From positions 1 to 42,093 of the IMG/VR virus record IMGVR_UViG_3300032050_009133: a stretch of 42,093 bases of DNA. The stretch is one strand, 5' to 3'. The DNA is from a virus. Of this stretch, positions 31,194 through 39,276 are shown in pieces. The notes under the pieces were generated by a model, which searched no databases, was not told where the DNA came from, and saw only the letters and a list, made by a program, of their open reading frames with translations. The number at the start of each line of letters is the position of its first letter. The first letter of the stretch is position 1. The position numbers were made by a program, and so were the translations under genes.

Positions 31194-31548
31194 AGTTTAT
31201 GTAGAACCGCCCGACCGTGCCAAGATAGTGTACGAAATAGAAGAGCCCGACGGTGGCTGGCGCAGGATATTCACTGACGAAGATCGACGCAAACTGCGTC
31301 CCATAGCAGAAACTCTGGCCATGATGGATGGCAATGCGTTCTTTGGTATTGATCCTGATCATTATGAAAGTTATCTCACTGAAGCTGACGCTGTGTATCG
31401 CAACAATGGCGGCGATGATGGATGGGCATCGACCGCAAGCTGGATACAGGATCTAAAAACCATACAAGAAGATCCCACACTGAAGGACGCATACGATAAA
31501 TTACAAGTGTTACTGGAACTCAAGAGGAAAGAAAATGGGAATATTTGA
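31186..31548 (+). CDS. Hypothetical protein (120 aa)
   Basis: Acidic, soluble and mainly helical, with a strand-rich start (VYVEPPDRAKIVYEIEEPD) and a helical end (YDKLQVLLELKRKEN). No motif or membrane segment is seen. It overlaps the SGNH-like gene by 8 bases and the next gene by 14, so it is one of a tightly coupled run. Function is unknown. Confidence 0.6.
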   Translation: MSKVYVEPPDRAKIVYEIEEPDGGWRRIFTDEDRRKLRPIAETLAMMDGNAFFGIDPDHYESYLTEADAVYRNNGGDDGWASTASWIQDLKTIQEDPTLKDAYDKLQVLLELKRKENGNI

Positions 31549-31951
31549 TCTGTTTAAAAGAAAAGAAAAAGTTAGCAAACCGGTGGATTCTAACGAAAAG
31601 GTTAGTGAAGGTATAAAAAAGTCTGCAGAACCCCCAAAAAGTAAGAAAAAGTCAGACAAAGACGTGGCCACAGAAAAGGGCGAGCCTTACATTTCCATAC
31701 TGAGCATGGATGTTGATCCCAATGATATCAACTCGGGTGCGTTTGAGTTTGATTGGAACGAAAAGTTCATTGCCAACCTAGTACGTGCTGGCTATCAAGG
31801 TCGTACTGATGCTGACCTGGTAGATCAATGGTTCCAGGCTGTGTGCCGCAACGTTGTACTGGAAACCTTTGAACAATACGAAGCCATGAACAACGACAGT
31901 CGATACATGCAAAGTAGAGATCTCGGAGATGGCAGGAGAGAAGTGGGATGA
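31535..31951 (+). CDS. Hypothetical protein with lysine-rich linker
   Basis: 138 aa. The N-terminus MGIFDLFKRKEK is a short amphipathic helix often seen in membrane-peripheral or filament-associated proteins. It is followed by a long Lys/Ser/Pro-rich disordered stretch (residues 13-48). The C-terminal domain (FDWNEKFIANLVRAGYQG, DQWFQAVCRNVVLETFEQYE) is helical. No function is recognised. It overlaps the next gene by four bases. Confidence 0.65.
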   Translation: MGIFDLFKRKEKVSKPVDSNEKVSEGIKKSAEPPKSKKKSDKDVATEKGEPYISILSMDVDPNDINSGAFEFDWNEKFIANLVRAGYQGRTDADLVDQWFQAVCRNVVLETFEQYEAMNNDSRYMQSRDLGDGRREVG

Positions 31952-32655
31952 AGTATAAACAGATTTTGGCTTTTGGGGATAGCGTGGTGTTTGGTGACGA
32001 GCTCACCGATTCATTTTGCCCCCAACAACAAAATCAGTTGGCTTTTCCTGGAGTGTTGGGAGAACTGTTAGATATCCCTGTGATCAACTGTGCAATGATC
32101 GGCGGCAGCAATGTTCGTAGTCTTCGAGTGCTACCCGAGATGTTGTTGGCTTACCCTAACAGCCTGGTATTGTTTTGCTATACATCGTTTGATCGATCTG
32201 AATTTTACTTGCCCACTGCTGATCAGAGCATACCCAATGATCAATTTCATGTGCCACTGGGCATAAACTTTACCCATGCCAACGCAGGAAAAGAACATCA
32301 ATTCTATAATGAGACATATCTCAAATACTTCTGCCATCCGGTGCATGAAAAATTTAACTGGAGAGAATACAATGCGTTATTCACTGTGCAAACTTTTTGC
32401 GAACATTATGCCGCAGATTACAGACAGATTTTTCTCTATGGAGACATGATATTCAATCACAGCCTTGAACAATCAGTTATATTGGAACATGTCGATCGAG
32501 AGAAAATTATACAGTTTGGAAACTTTCACGATAATCTTGGCAAGGGCAGTGTGTACAGTTGGTTGCGCCAACAACATGCGAACTTTTGCCCTGGCGGGCA
32601 CCCTGACAAAGATGCGCATCAACAGATAGCAAAACACATACTGGAACACTTATGA
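31948..32655 (+). CDS. GDSL/SGNH-hydrolase-like protein (second of three)
   Basis: 235 aa. AFGDSVVFGDEL is a clear GDS block I. MIGGSNVRSL gives the Gly/Asn block, and CPGGHPDKDAHQQIAKHIL gives the C-terminal DxxH-like block with His. It is the most canonical of the three SGNH-type proteins and is probably catalytic, for example an esterase on acylated sugars. It overlaps the downstream cytidylyltransferase by four bases, linking it to nucleotide-activated intermediates. Confidence 0.72.
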   Translation: MKYKQILAFGDSVVFGDELTDSFCPQQQNQLAFPGVLGELLDIPVINCAMIGGSNVRSLRVLPEMLLAYPNSLVLFCYTSFDRSEFYLPTADQSIPNDQFHVPLGINFTHANAGKEHQFYNETYLKYFCHPVHEKFNWREYNALFTVQTFCEHYAADYRQIFLYGDMIFNHSLEQSVILEHVDREKIIQFGNFHDNLGKGSVYSWLRQQHANFCPGGHPDKDAHQQIAKHILEHL

Positions 32656-33128
32656 TATTTAATCACATTCGTAAACTCAAAGAAGATGGCAAAAAGATTG
32701 GCATCACATTTTCAACATTTGACATGTTACATGCCGGGCATATCGCCATGCTGGCCGAAGCCAAAAATCATTGCGATTACTTGATTGCTGGCCTACAAAC
32801 AGACCCTACAATAGATCGTCCTGATACCAAAAATCGTCCGGTGCAGAGCATAGTGGAACGACAGATACAGTTGGCCGCATGCAGATATGTAGACGAAGTG
32901 GTGGTATATCAAACAGAACAAGACCTTGTTGACTTGTTGCTGATCTTGCCACTTGACGTTCGTGTGCTGGGTGTAGAATACGAAGACAAAGATTTCACTG
33001 GAAAAGAAGAATGCTATCATCGGGGCATTGACATCATATTCAACGGCAGAGATCACTCATTCAGCTCCAGCAGTCTACGTAAACGTGTGGTTGAAGCTGA
33101 AACAGTCAAGGCGTTGAAACAATCATAA
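32652..33128 (+). CDS. Cytidylyltransferase (TagD/RfaE-like)
   Basis: 158 aa. FSTFDMLHAGHIAMLAEAK has the HxGH motif (H27, H30) of nucleotidyltransferases, and FSSSSLRKRV (137-146) matches the C-terminal SSSxxR segment. Size and plan fit glycerol-3-phosphate or ADP/CDP-sugar nucleotidyltransferases. It would activate a phosphorylated alcohol or sugar with CTP or ATP. It is the last gene before an 87-base gap. Confidence 0.82.
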   Translation: MIFNHIRKLKEDGKKIGITFSTFDMLHAGHIAMLAEAKNHCDYLIAGLQTDPTIDRPDTKNRPVQSIVERQIQLAACRYVDEVVVYQTEQDLVDLLLILPLDVRVLGVEYEDKDFTGKEECYHRGIDIIFNGRDHSFSSSSLRKRVVEAETVKALKQS

Positions 33129-33155
33129 AACATTATTAGTGCATCTAGGAGCATA

Positions 33156-33171
33156 TTGTATGTAAATACAA
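33156..33171. repeat. Short inverted repeat in gap before radical SAM gene
   Basis: TTGTAT, GTAA, ATACAA form a 6-base-arm palindrome in the 87-base gap 33129-33215. The gap also holds a purine-rich stretch (33180-33193) and an A/T-rich end but no good Shine-Dalgarno within 15 bases of the ATG. The repeat may be an operator or a weak hairpin. Confidence 0.35.
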
Positions 33172-33215
33172 GTTGATCCAAAAGAGAGAAGAGTTGCCTA
33201 ATTTAAAAAATAAAA

Positions 33216-35144
33216 ATGACAAAGAAAAAAATAAGTTTTGTAAACGTTAATTTCCAAATGGGACCAAAATCCTGTAACTCATTCCATTTGCCTTACAGTG
33301 TGGGATGTCTGTGGGCGTATGCATCAAGTCATGACTCGATAAAAGAAAAATTTGAACTAGGTCACATTTTCTGGCGAAGAGACCCAGTTGAGCAAGTTGC
33401 GGAAATGCTCAAAGACTCTGATGTGGTAGGATTCAGCACATATATTTGGAATAAAAATTACAACGCAGGAGTAGCACGTCGGCTAAAAGAACTCAATCCA
33501 AATTGCGTAATCATATTTGGAGGGCCTGAACCTGCCATTACTGATCCAACAATATTTGAGAAGCACCCTTGGATCACTGCTGTGATCAAATCTGAAGGGG
33601 AGATCACCTTCAAGAACGTTTTAGAAAATCTTGATAACTTGTATAAGGTTCCTGGCCTGCTGATCAATCAAGATGAAAAAATTGTTGACACAGGCGATGC
33701 AGAACGAATATCTGACCTTAGTATACTTCCCAGTCCTTATCTCACAGGACTGTTTGACGAGTTAGTTGCTAGCCATCCTGAAATTGAATGGACTGCTACT
33801 TTAGAAACCAATAGAGGTTGTCCTTACCAGTGTACTTTTTGCGATTGGGGGAGCTTGACTTATAGCAAGGTAAAGGTATTTCCTTTGGATCGAGTTTTTG
33901 CAGAACTAGAATGGACAGCAAAGAACAAGATAGCATTTGTCAGCCTCGCCGATGCTAATTTTGGAATTTTTCCTGATAGAGATCCATTGATAACCAAAAA
34001 ATTTGTATCTTCACAGAATGAATTTGGCTTTCCGTATGGCTTTGTAACTAGCTTCGCTAAAAATCAAAAAAAAGAAGTGGTTGACATCATTGAAACTCTT
34101 ATCAAAGAAAGTAAAAATTACAACACAGGTTTGATGGTTAGTTTACAAACACTAGATGAGCCGACCTTAGACATAATTAAAAGAAAAAATCTTCAATCAA
34201 ACAAAATAGAAGAAATTTTAGCCATTGCTAGAGAACGGGATTTACCAGTTGGCACAGAACTAATTTTGGGACTGCCTGGAGAGAGCATTAAGTCTTGGTC
34301 TCAAAATATCTGGAAACTGCTTGAGTTAAACATGCACGACGGAGTAGACATTTATTTCAGTCAGCTTCTTGAAAACTCAGAAATGAATCTAGTTCAGAAA
34401 GAAATCTATGACATAAAAACCACAGAGATCTTTGATTACTTTGGAACTTCCACTGATGAAAATGTAGGGCCGTATGCTGAATCAATCATGGTAACCAAGT
34501 CAACTCGAGACCTTCCATTCGAAGACATGATCAGCGCCAGCATATTTAATTGGTTTATTTTTACCTGGCATGTCGGGGGACTGAGTGACATAGCGAGCAG
34601 ATTTATTAGAAAATACCTAAATATTTCTTATGAACAATTCTATACAGAACTATTTGTTGAATTAGAAAAAGAACTGTGGTATATCAAATTGCGTGATGAT
34701 CAGATCAACATGCTAACTGACTGGTTTGACAACGGTCGCGCAACTGTGCCTAACGAACTGAATCTCAAAACCTACGGCAACAGTATTATTTTTTACACTC
34801 GCCAATTGTTACACGCTATTCCAGAAAGACGAGATCCTTGGTACACGTTTCTGGATAGATACATCAAAAAATACAATCTTGATAGTACACTACACAACGA
34901 GCTGATACGTTTACAAAAAGAACAGTTGATAGATATCAAACAAAGAGATCAGTATCCTGTGCAAAGCACGTATCAATATAATCTTTGGCAGTACATTATG
35001 AAGGATGTTGACCAGCTTGAATCAGGTACATATAGTCTGGAATACTACTTTCCTGAGAAACCAATGGAAGAAAAAGAGTATATTGAACGGTTATTTTGGA
35101 ACCGTAAAAGACGATTTGGTCGTGTATGGGTAAACATACTATGA
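33216..35144 (+). CDS. B12-binding-type radical SAM protein
   Basis: 642 aa. The N-terminal 150 residues have a Rossmann-like pattern (VVGFSTYIWN, CVIIFGGPEPAI, IKSEGEITF) of cobalamin-binding domains. The radical SAM motif is C202-P-Y-Q-C206-T-F-C209. LGLPGES occurs near residue 350, and a long helical C-terminus follows. Class B enzymes of this type methylate or rearrange unreactive carbons, or form cycles. No canonical DxHxxG cobalamin motif is seen, so B12 use is uncertain. Parts are AT-richer than neighbours and the ribosome site is weak, suggesting separate origin. Substrate is unknown. Confidence 0.83.
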   Translation: MTKKKISFVNVNFQMGPKSCNSFHLPYSVGCLWAYASSHDSIKEKFELGHIFWRRDPVEQVAEMLKDSDVVGFSTYIWNKNYNAGVARRLKELNPNCVIIFGGPEPAITDPTIFEKHPWITAVIKSEGEITFKNVLENLDNLYKVPGLLINQDEKIVDTGDAERISDLSILPSPYLTGLFDELVASHPEIEWTATLETNRGCPYQCTFCDWGSLTYSKVKVFPLDRVFAELEWTAKNKIAFVSLADANFGIFPDRDPLITKKFVSSQNEFGFPYGFVTSFAKNQKKEVVDIIETLIKESKNYNTGLMVSLQTLDEPTLDIIKRKNLQSNKIEEILAIARERDLPVGTELILGLPGESIKSWSQNIWKLLELNMHDGVDIYFSQLLENSEMNLVQKEIYDIKTTEIFDYFGTSTDENVGPYAESIMVTKSTRDLPFEDMISASIFNWFIFTWHVGGLSDIASRFIRKYLNISYEQFYTELFVELEKELWYIKLRDDQINMLTDWFDNGRATVPNELNLKTYGNSIIFYTRQLLHAIPERRDPWYTFLDRYIKKYNLDSTLHNELIRLQKEQLIDIKQRDQYPVQSTYQYNLWQYIMKDVDQLESGTYSLEYYFPEKPMEEKEYIERLFWNRKRRFGRVWVNIL

Positions 35145-35845
35145 TATTATATGTCAACGGTGACAGTCATGCCGCGGCAGCAGAAGCTGTTAACAATCAT
35201 GCATTTGCTGAAGACGATCCAAAACTAGGACATCTCAAACGATTGCCGCATCCTGATAATTTAGCAGTAAGCTGGGGAACGGTATTGGGCAATCTCTGCA
35301 AGGCCGTGTTTGTATGTCAAGCTGAATCAGCATCCAGTAACACACGTATTCTACGCACCACTCGTGACTGGATAGAAAAAAACAGCCATGAGTGGCATCG
35401 TACATTTATTATCATTGGGTGGAGCACTTGGGAACGAGAAGAATGGTTGCACAACGGAACATACTATCAAGTTGGATCCAGTGGCATTGACGATGTTCCA
35501 GCAGAGTTGCAAGAGAAGTATCGACACTTTGTTATTGGAACCGATTGGGAGTTAAAGACCAAACAAGCACACGATGAAATTTGGGAGCTACACCAAGAAC
35601 TTTGTGAAAAAGGAATCAAACATTTCTTTTTTAACTGTAACAATGATTTTTCCAAAATAAAAAATCAACAAGATTGGGAACAGTGTTATCTAGACCCCTA
35701 CAATCCCAAGATGACCTATCACAACTTGTTAACCACTGCTGGGCACAACACAGTATCTCCAACTAGTTGGCATTATAATCAACATGCTCACAGTTGGTGG
35801 GCTAGATATCTGTTGAATTATTTGTTAAAAATAAAAATGTTATGA
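35141..35845 (+). CDS. SGNH-hydrolase-like phage protein (third of three)
   Basis: 234 aa from ATG 35141, which overlaps the previous stop; ATG 35126 would add five residues. YVNGDSHAAAAEAVNN is the GDS block. AESASSNTRILRTTRDWI closely matches ASGASNTRIFRTTIDYL of the protein at 30483, and FIIIGWSTWEREEW matches VVVIGWTGLDREEL. The two are therefore paralogues. The C-terminus has HYNQHAHSWWARYLL as the His block. Likely a glycan or lipid esterase, function unproven. Confidence 0.68.
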   Translation: MILYVNGDSHAAAAEAVNNHAFAEDDPKLGHLKRLPHPDNLAVSWGTVLGNLCKAVFVCQAESASSNTRILRTTRDWIEKNSHEWHRTFIIIGWSTWEREEWLHNGTYYQVGSSGIDDVPAELQEKYRHFVIGTDWELKTKQAHDEIWELHQELCEKGIKHFFFNCNNDFSKIKNQQDWEQCYLDPYNPKMTYHNLLTTAGHNTVSPTSWHYNQHAHSWWARYLLNYLLKIKML

Positions 35846-36954
35846 TAACTGTTTGTGACCCAACACATTGGTTGAAAGATCATCAATTCAATGTCAATGG
35901 GCAGGTACTATCAAATCCACTGGATGCCTGCCGGTATTCTGGCCCTAGAGTACTAATTAACCGATACATTGATCCTTTTGATTATGACTCCAGAGATTAC
36001 AACATAGTAATCTGGGTAGGACTAGAAAACTTAGAAGTACATCAAAGAACAATCTTGCCTTATCTCTATCCAGGCAATCATCATGTGTTTGTTTCTGACT
36101 CTTACATAGAAAAATTAGAAATTATTTGTCACCCAGGATATCTTTACCCCCTGGCCAGCATGCCTGACATGCCTGAGTTACGTCCCAACTATCAAGCCAG
36201 ATATCTAGTAGATGTGTTGATAGGTCGGGTCAACGCCTGGCACAAAATAAATCGTGCCTGGGTCTATTACGAAATCAAAAAAAGAAATCTTGAATCTTCA
36301 GTTATAATGCCGGTTCGACAGGACATTGATGTTGGGCCCATGATCAACACACTGGAAACAATGTGCCCGGACATAGCTGACAATATTAAAAATTCCGCGG
36401 CAAGCATTGGCTGTATCAAGACGTCTAGCGGCCACTGTGTTGATTCTTTGGAGGATCCACTGGTCATGCACAAGTTTTTGCAGGGTCTTGACCCGCATGA
36501 TATTTTTGGATCAGTGTTTGAACACACTGCACAAAAAAATATCCCATTGGGGATATATCAACAATCGGCCTATAGTTTGATCATGCCAGACTGGAATATT
36601 CCTATGATCTGCGAAAAAGTATCCAAAGCACTGATCATGGGAAGACCTTTTATAGCAGTTGGTCCGCAAAACTACTTGGCCAATTTGCGCAATTTAGGGT
36701 TTCAGACTTTTGATTCAGTGATTGATGAAAGTTATGATTCTGAACCAAATCATTTGATACGGTGGAGCTTGGCCATGGACTCTTTGGAAAAACTGTCTCA
36801 ACAATCAGTCCAAAGTGTCTACGATAGGTTGAAAAAAAGGTTGAAACACAACCGTAAATTGTCGTATAATAATGTATATTGGATCAATCGATTGAAAACT
36901 TGGTTGAATTATAAAATAAAAACACACACAGGAATCGAATGCGCTATCTACTAA
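35842..36954 (+). CDS. Glycosyltransferase-like protein (GT-B type suspected)
   Basis: 370 aa. The C-terminal part from residue 256 (ICEKVSKALIMGRPFIAVGP, then LRNLGFQTFDSVIDESYD) has the EK...G-R-P-F pattern of donor-binding domains in exostosin- or fucosyltransferase-like GT-B enzymes. The minus-strand gene at 39247-40239 has the same pattern (VTEKTLLAIAARHPFMCIG, LGFQNYNELFDLGYD). The N-terminal half is diverged. Starts in an ATGA overlap with the SGNH gene. Acceptor and donor are unknown. Confidence 0.6.
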   Translation: MITVCDPTHWLKDHQFNVNGQVLSNPLDACRYSGPRVLINRYIDPFDYDSRDYNIVIWVGLENLEVHQRTILPYLYPGNHHVFVSDSYIEKLEIICHPGYLYPLASMPDMPELRPNYQARYLVDVLIGRVNAWHKINRAWVYYEIKKRNLESSVIMPVRQDIDVGPMINTLETMCPDIADNIKNSAASIGCIKTSSGHCVDSLEDPLVMHKFLQGLDPHDIFGSVFEHTAQKNIPLGIYQQSAYSLIMPDWNIPMICEKVSKALIMGRPFIAVGPQNYLANLRNLGFQTFDSVIDESYDSEPNHLIRWSLAMDSLEKLSQQSVQSVYDRLKKRLKHNRKLSYNNVYWINRLKTWLNYKIKTHTGIECAIY

Positions 36955-37940
36955 TTGACACTGCCAACATGTTTTTTCGTGCCAGGCACGTGGCATTTCG
37001 CGCTGAGGATCCCTGGGAAAAAGTAGGCTATGCTCTACACATTACTCTTAGTGCTGTAAACAAAGTATTCAATCGCTTTCCTGCTGATCATGTGGTATTT
37101 GCACTGGAAGGACGTAGCTGGCGCAAGGACTTTTATACACCTTATAAAAAGAATCGCAGTGATGCCCGTGCCGCACACACAGAGCGAGAAGCTGAAGAAG
37201 ACAAGCTGTTCTGGGAAACCTTTGACATGTTCAAAGAGTACTTGGAAAAACGCACCAACTGTAGTGTACTGCGTGAACCCAATGCCGAAGCAGATGACAT
37301 CATTGCTCGCTGGATTGCCTTGCACCCTGCGGACGAACACTATATCATTTCCAGCGACACAGACTTTGTGCAACTCTTGGCAGAAAACGTGCATCAATAC
37401 AATGGAATCACAGACGAGCTACTCACTGTCAAAGGCATCTTTGATGCCCGGGGCAAGCCAGTGATAGATAAAAAGACCAAGGAACCCAAGGTCATTCCTG
37501 ACCCAGAATGGTTGTTGTTTGAGAAGTGCATGCGTGGCGACACGTCGGACAATGTATTTTCAGCATTTCCTGGGGTGCGTACCAAGGGCACCAAAAACAA
37601 AGTGGGCTTACAAGAAGCCTTTGCTGATCGCAATGCCAAGGGCTACAACTGGAACAACATGATGCTACAACGCTGGACTGATCACAACGGAGAAGAGCAC
37701 CGTGTGCTAGATGACTATGTACGCAATCGTAGCCTCATTGATTTGACAGCACAGCCCGACACAGTAAAAGCCGCAGTGGACGGCGCTATTTTGGAGCAAA
37801 TCAGCCACAAAGACGTGGGCCAAGTTGGCAGCCACTTCATGAAATTCTGCGGTAAATACGAACTAAACCGCGCAAGCGAAAACGCCGAACAATTTGGGCG
37901 TTGGCTTAATAAAACGTACCAAGGAGTGTTGAATAAATGA
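36939..37940 (+). CDS. rnh: 5'-3' exonuclease / RNase H (T4 Rnh type)
   Basis: 333 aa. The FEN-family acidic residues are visible: LLIDTANMFFRARH (D7), VVFALEGRSWRKDFY, EADDIIARW, SSDTDFVQLL and RGDTSDNVFSAFPGV. T4 RNase H (305 aa) removes RNA primers and flaps during lagging-strand synthesis, and this gene should serve the gp43-type polymerase. It overlaps the preceding gene by 16 bases and the next by four. Confidence 0.87.
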   Translation: MRYLLIDTANMFFRARHVAFRAEDPWEKVGYALHITLSAVNKVFNRFPADHVVFALEGRSWRKDFYTPYKKNRSDARAAHTEREAEEDKLFWETFDMFKEYLEKRTNCSVLREPNAEADDIIARWIALHPADEHYIISSDTDFVQLLAENVHQYNGITDELLTVKGIFDARGKPVIDKKTKEPKVIPDPEWLLFEKCMRGDTSDNVFSAFPGVRTKGTKNKVGLQEAFADRNAKGYNWNNMMLQRWTDHNGEEHRVLDDYVRNRSLIDLTAQPDTVKAAVDGAILEQISHKDVGQVGSHFMKFCGKYELNRASENAEQFGRWLNKTYQGVLNK

Positions 37941-38383
37941 TTCTAGCTAAACCTGTAGTAGCAAACAAATATTGGATCCTCAAAGAAAATGATGCAAAAA
38001 TAGGATCTGTTGAAGTGACCAACAATGGTTCATTCTCTGTTCGTATGTACAACGACCAGCAAGAATTCAAAACTATCAAGACCATAAAGAACAAAACACA
38101 GATCTTTTTTGAAGATCCTCCACAAAAAAAGAAACAAAAGAAAGAACATGCGGTCAATGGATTTGCCACTGATGCCATGCCGCACAATGCGATCTATGAT
38201 GTACAACGCAGATTGCCCATCTATACCAAACAAAAGAAATCCAAGAGTTGGTTTGCGGCCGGGTGGTATCAGATTGAAGTCAATGGTCGTTGGACCACTG
38301 AATTTTGCCCCAAGCTAATTTTGCTACAACGCTATGATTATCGTGGGCCAACACACTCAGCAGACGAGTTTACATTCCAGTAA
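37937..38383 (+). CDS. Conserved phage hypothetical protein after rnh
   Basis: 148 aa. Strand-rich N-terminus (ILAKPVVANKYWILKENDAK), a lysine-rich linker PPQKKKQKKEH, and a C-terminal part IYDVQRRLPIYTKQKKSKSW with FCPKLILLQRYDYRGP. The latter resembles unannotated proteins beside RNase H genes in marine T4-like phages, from memory. A nucleic-acid-binding role is possible given its charge. Overlaps both neighbours. Confidence 0.65.
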   Translation: MILAKPVVANKYWILKENDAKIGSVEVTNNGSFSVRMYNDQQEFKTIKTIKNKTQIFFEDPPQKKKQKKEHAVNGFATDAMPHNAIYDVQRRLPIYTKQKKSKSWFAAGWYQIEVNGRWTTEFCPKLILLQRYDYRGPTHSADEFTFQ

Positions 38384-38589
38384 TGAGCAATCTTTACATA
38401 AAGAAGTTCGTGGATCGCCTTCAGCATTTTGAAATGCGGGGCTCCAAGGACTTCTCATGTTCGTTGCAAGATGCCAAAATGTTGCATACCGAAATCACTC
38501 GATTGCTGTTAGACCTAGAACAACTGCGAACACAGCCCCAGGCCGCCCCTGATGTAGTCACTGTGGAAATGCAAGGAGGATCATTTTAA
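38383..38589 (+). CDS. Small helical hypothetical protein (68 aa)
   Basis: A helix pair (LYIKKFVDRLQHFEMRG; DAKMLHTEITRLLLDLEQLR) with a short polar tail, suggesting a coiled-coil dimer. TAATG overlap with the previous gene. There is no motif. Function is unknown. Confidence 0.6.
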   Translation: MSNLYIKKFVDRLQHFEMRGSKDFSCSLQDAKMLHTEITRLLLDLEQLRTQPQAAPDVVTVEMQGGSF

Positions 38590-38603
38590 TCTACGTAGTT
38601 TAT

Positions 38604-38611
38604 CATAAATA
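38604..38611 (+). promoter_or_regulatory. Possible T4-type late promoter
   Basis: CATAAATA differs in one base from the T4 late promoter TATAAATA and lies 17 bases before the ATG of the next gene. It sits in a short inverted repeat AGTTTA...TAAACT. Only one such site was noticed in the window, so the call is tentative. Confidence 0.3.
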
Positions 38612-38627
38612 AACTGGAGAGATTATT

Positions 38628-38924
38628 ATGAGCCGACCAAAACCCAAAGTTCTAGTAGAACTTACCAACAAGAGCACTTACAAAACCGAACAGGTATTAG
38701 CGTCTGAAGGTATCTGGGCGGTGTTCTTTGATGACAAGCCCATCAACCTCAAGACCTCCAACTTCCTGGTGCAGTATCCTGGCCCCAAGTACAAAAAAGT
38801 TTCATTCTCCAATCCAGGACATGCCATCAACTTGGCCAAGAAGTTGAACACACAGTTCAAGACCGATAAGTTCTCGGTAGTGTTACTCAAAAGCGGGGAC
38901 CGTATCTACCCCGATGCGAAATAA
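38628..38924 (+). CDS. Small conserved phage hypothetical protein (98 aa)
   Basis: Strand-rich, basic protein (PKVLVELTNKSTYKTEQVLA, GIWAVFFDDKPINL, FSVVLLKSGDRIY) with a helix NPGHAINLAKKLNTQF. GGAGAG lies 7 bases before the ATG. The compact alpha-beta fold and charge could suit a DNA- or RNA-associated factor, but no family is recognised. Overlaps the next gene by 11 bases. Confidence 0.65.
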   Translation: MSRPKPKVLVELTNKSTYKTEQVLASEGIWAVFFDDKPINLKTSNFLVQYPGPKYKKVSFSNPGHAINLAKKLNTQFKTDKFSVVLLKSGDRIYPDAK

Positions 38925-39276
38925 ACTAGAACTCACTCGAGCCTTACTCACCCAATTACCTGCCGGGCACGGACACACAGCCGAAGATGTCATACCCATA
39001 TGGTGGGTCAACATACGCAACACTGGTGGTCTGAGACTCACTGGGCTGGGATATCAAACACTGAAACTCATGGACATTGAAAGCTGGACTGTGGATCTAG
39101 ATCCAGAAAAGTTTGATCGCAACCTTATCTTGCTGTTGGATCGCAAACTGCAGGCACCCTACTACATAGAGATAGAAAAGAAACTGGCACGTCGACTGAT
39201 AATGTTTAGCAGTCGCGAAGCCATGATGGCCACCTTGTACGGTGACTTAAAAACCTTTCTCAAACAACTGCCGTAG
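38914..39276 (+). CDS. Conserved-looking phage hypothetical protein (120 aa)
   Basis: Segments IPIWWVNIRNTGGLRLTGLG, DIESWTVDLD and APYYIEIEKKLARRLIMFSS suggest a compact alpha-beta fold. No catalytic motif. The last 30 bases overlap, tail to tail, the minus-strand gene that ends at 39247. No terminator is visible in that overlap. Function is unknown. Confidence 0.65.
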   Translation: MRNKLELTRALLTQLPAGHGHTAEDVIPIWWVNIRNTGGLRLTGLGYQTLKLMDIESWTVDLDPEKFDRNLILLLDRKLQAPYYIEIEKKLARRLIMFSSREAMMATLYGDLKTFLKQLP

